Both the position numbers and the translations under genes were made by a program. From Sordaria brevicollis (Eukaryota; Ascomycota; Sordariomycetes; Sordariales; Sordariaceae): 64,000 nucleotides of DNA. Shown here piece after piece: positions 58,711-64,000 of this stretch (its first letter is position 1; each line of letters begins with the position of its first letter). The notes under the pieces were generated by a model. It was not told where the DNA came from. It saw nothing but the letters and a program-made list of their open reading frames with translations, and made no database searches. The stretch covers positions 4,092,001-4,156,000 of the forward strand of contig JAUTDP010000004.1 of the NCBI GenBank assembly GCA_033439795.1, read 5' to 3'.

Positions 58711-60050
58711 TTACCTCCCAACCTTCTCCTCCTCAATCTCCCTCCTCAACTGCTCCAACACCTCCTGCCGACTCCTCAAATGCGCCTCCAGCCCTTCCAC
58801 CTGCTCCTTAACCGTTGCCAAATCATCCGCCACGCTCTTCAAGGTTCCACCCGCCGCCGCCTTCCCTTTGCCCTCCTCAAGATCCCTCAGCTCCTTGCGC
58901 TTATAATCCAACAACTGCTCCAGCTCCCTCTTAACAAGCGCCGGCTTCGTATCCCTCTTGCCTCCCCTGCGACGGTTCGCCGCCTCCTCCACTTTCGCCA
59001 TCTTCTCCTCCAGCTCAGCCAGCTGCTTTTTGAGTCTGACTTCCTCCCACTGGTCGTCCGTCTGCTCCGAGGAGAAATCGGTTCCGGCTGTCTTGAACGA
59101 GGACCGACCCAGGCGGGTGAGGTACTGGTCGCCGAACTTGGCCTTACGGCCGGTAGAGGTCTCGTCGTCGGCCTTTTGGGCCCAGCGGGATTGGGAAGGG
59201 TCGTTGACGTTGTAGGTGATCTTGTTGCGCTCGAAGGAGGCCCGGAGAGAGGCCGGGACGGTGCGAGGGATGCGGAAGCCTTCGTGGCGGTAGTTGAGGA
59301 TGTGCAGGAAGGCAAGGCAGGCGTCTTTGTTGATGGTCGAAGAGGCAGAGGGGTTGATTAGGTTCCAGGCGGACCGGATGTCGGTATCGGGAACGGAGAG
59401 GGAGTCGTAGAGGTCTTGGAGGGCGGCGACTGCGACAGAACATGTTAGCCTATGTAGGAAGGATTAAAGGAATGGAGGAAACATACAGGAAACCTCGCCG
59501 CGCATGTCCCGATTTTCTTGGTAGATCTGCTCGTACTTGGACTTATCCGCGGGACTCATGTACCAGTCGAATCCATCCTTCAAGCCGGGGGTATCATCCT
59601 CATCTTCGACTTGTTCGAACTTGGGCGCCTTGCCTGTCAGCGCGCGGTTCGCTTGCACGAGGTGGGCTTTGGATTCGGGGACAAGCCAGTCTGGGAGGGT
59701 TGTCGGGACATCTGAGTATTCCTATAAGGTTTCCATCCATCCCATGTTAGTTAGTGCTCTGATACTCCTTGCACATATTGCCACATTCTTCGCTTGGTGT
59801 TGGTAAGACGAACCCCGTTCAAAAGGTCAAAGATGACTCTCATGGCGACGCAGAACTCTTCGAAATCGAGGTTTCCGTCATTGTCCACATCGGCCAGATC
59901 CCACACGCGCTCCAGCTGGTCGTCGCGCAGACCACTGTTTTTGAGGACAGGCGCCGCCTGCTCGCCCGTCAGGAACTTGCCGCCATTTGTTCGCGCCGAG
60001 AAGATGTTCCAGTACGTCTCGATTTCCTGCGCTTCGATTTTTGGCGGCAT
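58711..60050 (-). CDS. end3: End3, EH-domain actin/endocytosis complex subunit
   Basis: Three exons: 60050-59814, 59721-59487 and 59429-58711, with introns of 92 and 57 nt, giving 396 residues. The N-terminal EH domain (about 1-100) includes the EF-hand loop [13 protein letters not shown] (about 53-65) and the family's [20 protein letters not shown] across intron 1. A second EH-like region follows (about 140-250, with [12 protein letters not shown] after it). The C-terminal 100 residues are Lys/Glu/Leu-rich and should form a coiled coil, where yeast End3 contacts Sla1. End3 works with Pan1 and Sla1 at cortical actin patches in endocytosis. Length compares with 349 in budding yeast. The true start is ATG 60050-60048. 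Confidence 0.92.
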
Positions 60051-60918
60051 TGTCACGGATGAAAGTGGCGTATTATTGTATTACTCGCAAGTAAGTTCGG
60101 AAAGTTGGCGAGCGTCTGGCTCCTCTAGATCGATCTGTATATTGCGATGGCGGCCAAAGTCCGGGTGTCACGGCTTTGGGTTCGGGTGAGGTTGGTGATG
60201 CGGTCGTCGACGGGAGAGTGCCTGAGCGCTGATTGAACCGTCCTCGAAATGATGGGGAGCAATTGACGTTCGACTACGCGAGAAGGTCACGGCGATAAGC
60301 GAGGACAAGGCGGAAATTGTTCAATGGGAAATGAAGTTCGATTAGGTTGAGAATATCTCGAAATCAGGTTGAAGGTTGGGTAGATCGGTGGTGCAAGTGT
60401 ACAGCCCCCCGTACCGCGGTGTAATTACAGTGGGAAGTTGTCAGGGCGGATCCCAACTGTCCAAGCTCTCCGTCTCAGATGATGCTCGCCCGCCTGGCAG
60501 AAATGACCGGGGGACGGGATGTGCGCACATGGCGCTGTGCCTTGCCGTAGTCTCGAAGTGCATGGGGTTCCACTTTTCCGTCCCGTACCCCTGAGCCCCT
60601 TTTCTATCCAAACAATGACTTCTCTGGATGCCATGTTCGACCGTTCATGTTGCACATCGTGAAGTTTCATCTTGACTTCCGGTTGTCATTGGCAAAGTCA
60701 CCATATTCAAAATGAAGACCTGCCCTTTTCCAGAGGACCAAGAACTTACTTAGTTTGTGTTACAGGTGACTTCTAATTTCTGGGCGAATCAACCTCCTCA
60801 GTAACCACGTGGTGTTGACAGCACGCTGTGGAAGATAGAGTAGTATCCTAAGATACGGCGGCAAGAGGTGCCTGCTTCATGAAGAGTTATTCTGCTCTCA
60901 ATCTTCATTCACAATCAC

Positions 60919-60992
60919 GGTCCGATGGTGTAGTTGGTTATCACGTCAGTCTAACACACTGAAGGTCCCCAGATCGAGCCTGGGTCGGATCA
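60919..60992 (+). tRNA. tRNA-Val (AAC), second copy
   Basis: 74 nt, identical in every base to the minus-strand copy at 34220-34293. Full cloverleaf, no intron, anticodon AAC in loop CTAACAC, G at position 26 (the Trm1 target site) and A instead of T at position 54. The flanks differ from the other copy beyond about 3 nt upstream, so this is a dispersed gene copy rather than part of a longer duplication. Confidence 0.96.
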
Positions 60993-61004
60993 AATGTGAA
61001 CTTC

Positions 61005-61010
61005 TTTTTT
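61005..61010 (+). terminator. Pol III terminator of tRNA-Val (plus copy)
   Basis: A run of six T 12 nt after the tRNA, with a backup T5 run at 61015-61019; a standard RNA polymerase III stop. Confidence 0.7.
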
Positions 61011-61273
61011 GCACTTTTTGCAGCCTCACCTATCCTGGAGACAGACGGAACATCCTTCGATGGAAACTCCCTTTTTATTTTCGTCATCCATAGAAGCATG
61101 ACGTTTACGTCTTTCATGAAGTTTGTGTACCCAAGCCTTACCATAGCATATTCTAACAATATCCCTTTTCGTCCTGCCTAGCTGATATACCTTTCCAAGC
61201 TTGAAACGTGCTCTCCTCATTATTGCTCTCATTCCCATTACCATTATCCTGACTCTCGTAACTTCTTGCCCAT

Positions 61274-62270
61274 TTAGTGCTTATAATCCATCCTATCCTC
61301 CCCAATAACCCTCCAAAACTCCTCCACAATCTCCTTCTGCCCGCTCTCCGCACCCCTAACCGCCAAATACAACCTCGAATCCAACTCCGGGTTCCAATCC
61401 CCCGGGTTCCCACTAACCATAATACCACCCGCCTCCTCCAGGATACACCAACCCGCCGTCACATCCCACGCATAACATCCTCCCTCCCAGTACATATCAA
61501 CCTGCCCCGCCGCCACCGCGCAAATATTCAGCGCCGCGCTGCCCAGACTCCTGAGAGAGTGCACCATAGACCCTCCATTCTCCTTAGCGGCAGTCAACTG
61601 CCTAAACACCCGCGTCTTGATATCGAAATTGTTTCCATCGCGCTGACTTCCCCACTCAACAGCCACCAAAGACTGGGACAAGTCCCTAAGTGGCTGACCC
61701 CCATTCAGGGGTAGTCTCTGCTTCTCGCACTGCCCCTTTCCTGGCTCGAGGGAGGCGTTGCGCTGGCAGTAAGCTCCTTGTCCCTTGATGGCCGTCCAGA
61801 GGGTGTCGAGACCCGGGTTGTAGACGACGCCGACGGCTGGACGGCGGTCGAGGGCGAAGCCGAGGGAAATGCAGAAGCCGTGCGGGTAGCCGTGGACGAA
61901 GTTGGTGGTGCCGTCGATGGGGTCGACGATGAAGGTCGGGGCCGAGGTGACTTTGGTCTCGCCGGCGACGTAGGTCTCTTCGCCGACAAAGGAGAAGTTG
62001 GGGTATTTAGACCGGAGGGTGGTGGAGACCATGCGCTCGACTGCTTGGTCGGTTTCGGTGACGATGTCGGCGGCTGTTGGGTGAGAGAAAAGGGGTTGTT
62101 AGTATGAGGTGCTGGGAAAGACTAGGAGGAAGAAGCAGGCAGAGCTACTAACAGTTCATCTTGGAACCCTTGTCAATGTTGTTCGGGTTGGCGGCGAGAA
62201 TCATGCGGCCGGCCTCGAAGGCGACCTCCACGAGGGTATCGTGAATCTCTTGGAGGTTGATGTCGGACAT
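61274..62270 (-). CDS. Inositol monophosphatase family protein
   Basis: Two exons, 62270-62153 and 62073-61274, separated by a 79-nt intron (donor GTTAGT, acceptor CAG), giving 305 residues. Metal-binding motifs of the IMPase superfamily are intact: FVGEET (about 66-71), DPIDGTTNF (about 90-98) and WDVTAGW (about 238). The joined exons read KMNS-ADIVTETDQA, another family block. The enzyme would hydrolyse inositol-1-phosphate to myo-inositol with Mg2+ (inhibited by lithium). The quinate-cluster protein QutG/Qa-x belongs to the same family, but no other quinate gene is here, so a general inositol phosphatase is likelier. The coding strand is C-rich early and G-rich and C-poor in the last 250 nt. 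Confidence 0.92.
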
Positions 62271-63295
62271 GGCAATGTTGTTTTTGGGAGCTATTAGATA
62301 TTCAAAGGTATGATTGTACAGTAACGAGACAAGAGTGAGAACAATGGCGTCTAAAGGTGCTTTTGTACAAAGGTGAACAGCCGTCTCTACAGTTGGTGGA
62401 GAGACCTTTTAGATTGAAATGGTATATTGGGAAAAAGAAAGAGAACCTTGTTGGTTGAAAGCTAAAAGAACTCGGGGTACATAAGCTTGGAGATGACATG
62501 CGCGGGGGAGGTGGAGAGCTGCAGAGCTTCCATGTCATTTTTGGTCCGTCCCGTCAGGGGCTCGGCCAGCTCGGCGAAGGTGGGGCGGGATGCGGCCGAA
62601 GTGGGGTCTTAAACATGCTCTCTTTTCGGTTTCATCCCATCATCCGATGTCCCAGAAGAGAGACACTGGACGGCCGCAAGGTTGGTAACACGTGTGAGGC
62701 ATTGCCGGGATGGAAGGGTATGATGGGTTGTGATGGATCACTGAGGGCGTCATATGCGTTCCTTCTTTGATTCTGGAACTGTCATGTTGGAATGCAGGGT
62801 GTGCCGCTCGGTTTTTGTATGAGAACCCGGTTGGTCGTCGTTGAAGAACATTGCTCCAGGTCCCTGACCGGCCATGGGTTCCAGCATTGGCGTGTTGGGT
62901 GCTCTCTCAGCCGTTGATCGGTCTTGAAGACTGGTGTGTCGTTTCTCGTATAGCTTCTCTCATTTTCAGATAACTCTTCGGAAGTAATCGAACACATAAA
63001 TAGAAAAAGAGCCGTGTCCCAACTCCCGACCTGCCACCCATCCCAGAAATGTTGAACCGCCCAAATCCAAATGTCGCCCTTGGAGCCTTTTGGAACAATA
63101 TCCACCCACAGCTGCATCAACAGCTTTTACTCAAAAGACATGACCCTTTGATTAAGTATGTAGCCGCGCCTAGAACACCCTATTACACCATTCATCGTGC
63201 TTTTTGTGACAATTGGATACCCAAGGGTTCCTCTTTTTTTTTTCATCCACTTTGTTGTGTGACAGACAGAATCCATCATTGAAGCCATTGCCACC
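62271..63295. other. Intergenic, IMPase upstream / right-edge gene downstream
   Basis: 1.03 kb. Holds the IMPase promoter; a CACGTG palindrome lies at 62689-62694. No gene seen. Confidence 0.55.
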
Positions 63296-63946
63296 TTATA
63301 CGTCCTCCCTGAAGATTGACCTCCTCTCCGCTGGGCTCTCAGGCTCGCCATCCTTATGACCAGTCGGCTTTGAGGCACCGGTGCCCTCGATCGGACGGGG
63401 GCTGACTCCTCTCATGCTAACGTTGCTATCGGCGGCGGCGTCATCGAATGGGTTTTGGGAGGCTGGCGCACTCAATCCCTTGTTCGCAGTCGGGCCAGGA
63501 GAACGGCTCCTCCTTCTGCCTCTATCCTCATCGGGGTCCGCGAAAGGGTTGCTGGCGCCAGACTGGGCAGGGGTCGGGTCGGTAGGGAGATTCATCTGGT
63601 AGCTGCTTCCTCCGTAGCTGGTATCATCGCCGAGGTTGTTGTGTCGAGGGGGCTGCATCTCCGTCTCCTCGTAGTATGTCGGTCCGTAGCCATCGGCCTC
63701 ATGCCCAACGCGCGCATCCCATGCCTCATCCGGGTCGAGAGGTCCGAAACCGCGGCTCCGAGCAGCGTTGGCGTTAGCACCAGAGGGCTCGTAGGCGCCG
63801 GCCGCAGTGCGATTGTTGTTCTTCTTGAACTTGCCGAACCATCCCTTAATGCCGCCGGAAGAGGAAGATGTATTGTTGGAGTAGGGGAGCGAGCTTGAAC
63901 GGTCGGGCCAGAAAGGGATGTACGAGGTAATTGGTGGTGGTGGGAG
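63296..63946 (-). CDS. Last exon of a fungal hypothetical (annotated elsewhere as acid phosphatase-like) protein, partial
   Basis: An exon of 216 codons to TAA (63298-63296). I place its 5' border at 63946 because the minus strand reads GACTAAC, a branch site, then TTCCCAG, an acceptor, just before CTCCCACC. An ATG at 63958 lies inside that intron and is not a start. The donor and the rest of the gene are beyond the right edge. The peptide starts with a Ser/Pro segment, then a short GWFGKFKK amphipathic/basic patch as often follows a last membrane helix, then RGFGPLDPDEAWDARVG, a Pro/Asn/Ser-rich middle with two NPF tripeptides (SNPFADPD and QNPFDDAA) and ends in RRSIFREDV. I recall similar tails in fungal membrane proteins labelled acid phosphatase-like, but this fragment shows no phosphatase motif. 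NPF motifs are known ligands of EH domains such as that of End3. Confidence 0.6.
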   Translation of the reverse strand, partial: LPPPPITSYIPFWPDRSSSLPYSNNTSSSSGGIKGWFGKFKKNNNRTAAGAYEPSGANANAARSRGFGPLDPDEAWDARVGHEADGYGPTYYEETEMQPPRHNNLGDDTSYGGSSYQMNLPTDPTPAQSGASNPFADPDEDRGRRRSRSPGPTANKGLSAPASQNPFDDAAADSNVSMRGVSPRPIEGTGASKPTGHKDGEPESPAERRSIFREDV

Positions 63947-64000
63947 CTGGGAACACATTGTTAGTCAAGTTTCGGGAAATGAGCATTGTGGAATGATGGA
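63947..64000 (-). other. Part of an intron of the right-edge gene
   Basis: On the minus strand this contains TTGACTAACAATGTGTTCCCAG, split here as a branch site (GACTAAC, about 63966-63960) and an acceptor ending at 63947. No donor is visible inside the window. Confidence 0.5.

Larger units (their letters stand above)
60051..61273. other. Spacer with tRNA-Val, between end3 promoter and IMPase 3' end
   Basis: 1.22 kb. It holds the end3 promoter, the palindrome ACCACGTGGT (60804-60813) about 105 nt upstream of the tRNA, and tRNA-Val(AAC) (60919-60992). No protein gene seen. Confidence 0.55.

Noticed and set aside
60941..61159. Open frame overlapping the plus-copy tRNA-Val
   Set aside because: Part of it is the translated tRNA gene; the same peptide appears at the other tRNA copy, so it is not a protein family.

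Overview
The window looks like nuclear DNA of a filamentous ascomycete, most likely a Sordariomycete close to Neurospora or Sordaria. The coding regions are moderately GC-rich. Introns are short (mostly 50-70 nt) with GTAAGT/GTATGT donors, CTAAC/CTGAC branch sites and YAG acceptors. Glutamine-coding microsatellites are common, intergenic spacers are long, and the protein repertoire is fungal. There is no operon structure, no transposase or other mobile-element gene, no CRISPR array and no rRNA gene. I cannot name the species from sequence alone.

Layout. 1-129 (+) is the end of an alpha/beta-hydrolase of the ABHD5/Cld1 type. Then come sec62 (-, ER translocon); a Ser/Pro/Gln-rich hypothetical protein with an in-frame intron (+); a fungal SLATT-type two-TM protein (-); trm1 tRNA m2,2G26 methyltransferase with two plausible starts (+); a diacylglycerol/sphingoid kinase-domain protein (+); top2, DNA topoisomerase II with a long repetitive tail (-); a 5.4-kb spacer; an APSES/Xbp1-like transcription factor (+); cns1, an Hsp90 co-chaperone (-); a 6.2-kb spacer holding a tRNA-Val(AAC) gene; an MFS transporter with an 18-nt microexon (+); an eight-exon phospholipase D with an 11-nt microexon and a Gly/Arg/Tyr repeat insert (-); a GNAT acetyltransferase (+); a two-thioredoxin-domain ER membrane PDI (-); tdp1, tyrosyl-DNA phosphodiesterase (+); an acyl-CoA-binding protein (-); end3, an EH-domain endocytosis/actin factor (-); a second, identical tRNA-Val(AAC) (+); an inositol-monophosphatase family enzyme (-); and the last exon of a membrane-protein-like gene that runs off the right edge (-).

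Strands mostly alternate, so most neighbours are divergent (shared promoter spacers of 0.8-6 kb) or convergent (spacers of 0.36-1.25 kb). Most genes are unrelated housekeeping functions. Loose links are the secretory pathway (sec62, ER PDI), DNA topology and repair of topoisomerase adducts (top2, tdp1), tRNA biology (trm1, two tRNA-Val genes) and lipid signalling (phospholipase D, kinase-domain protein, acyl-CoA-binding protein, hydrolase). Nothing shows that these act as a cluster.

The most unusual signals are: very small exons; a 54-nt intron that keeps the frame open; a recurrent switch along coding strands from C-rich to almost C-free sequence near the 3' end of many genes; two tRNA genes with A at position 54; and two candidate Pol III units that do not fold as tRNAs. 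Exon borders were derived by reading splice signals and checking that the exon lengths sum to whole codons; they have not been tested against transcripts.
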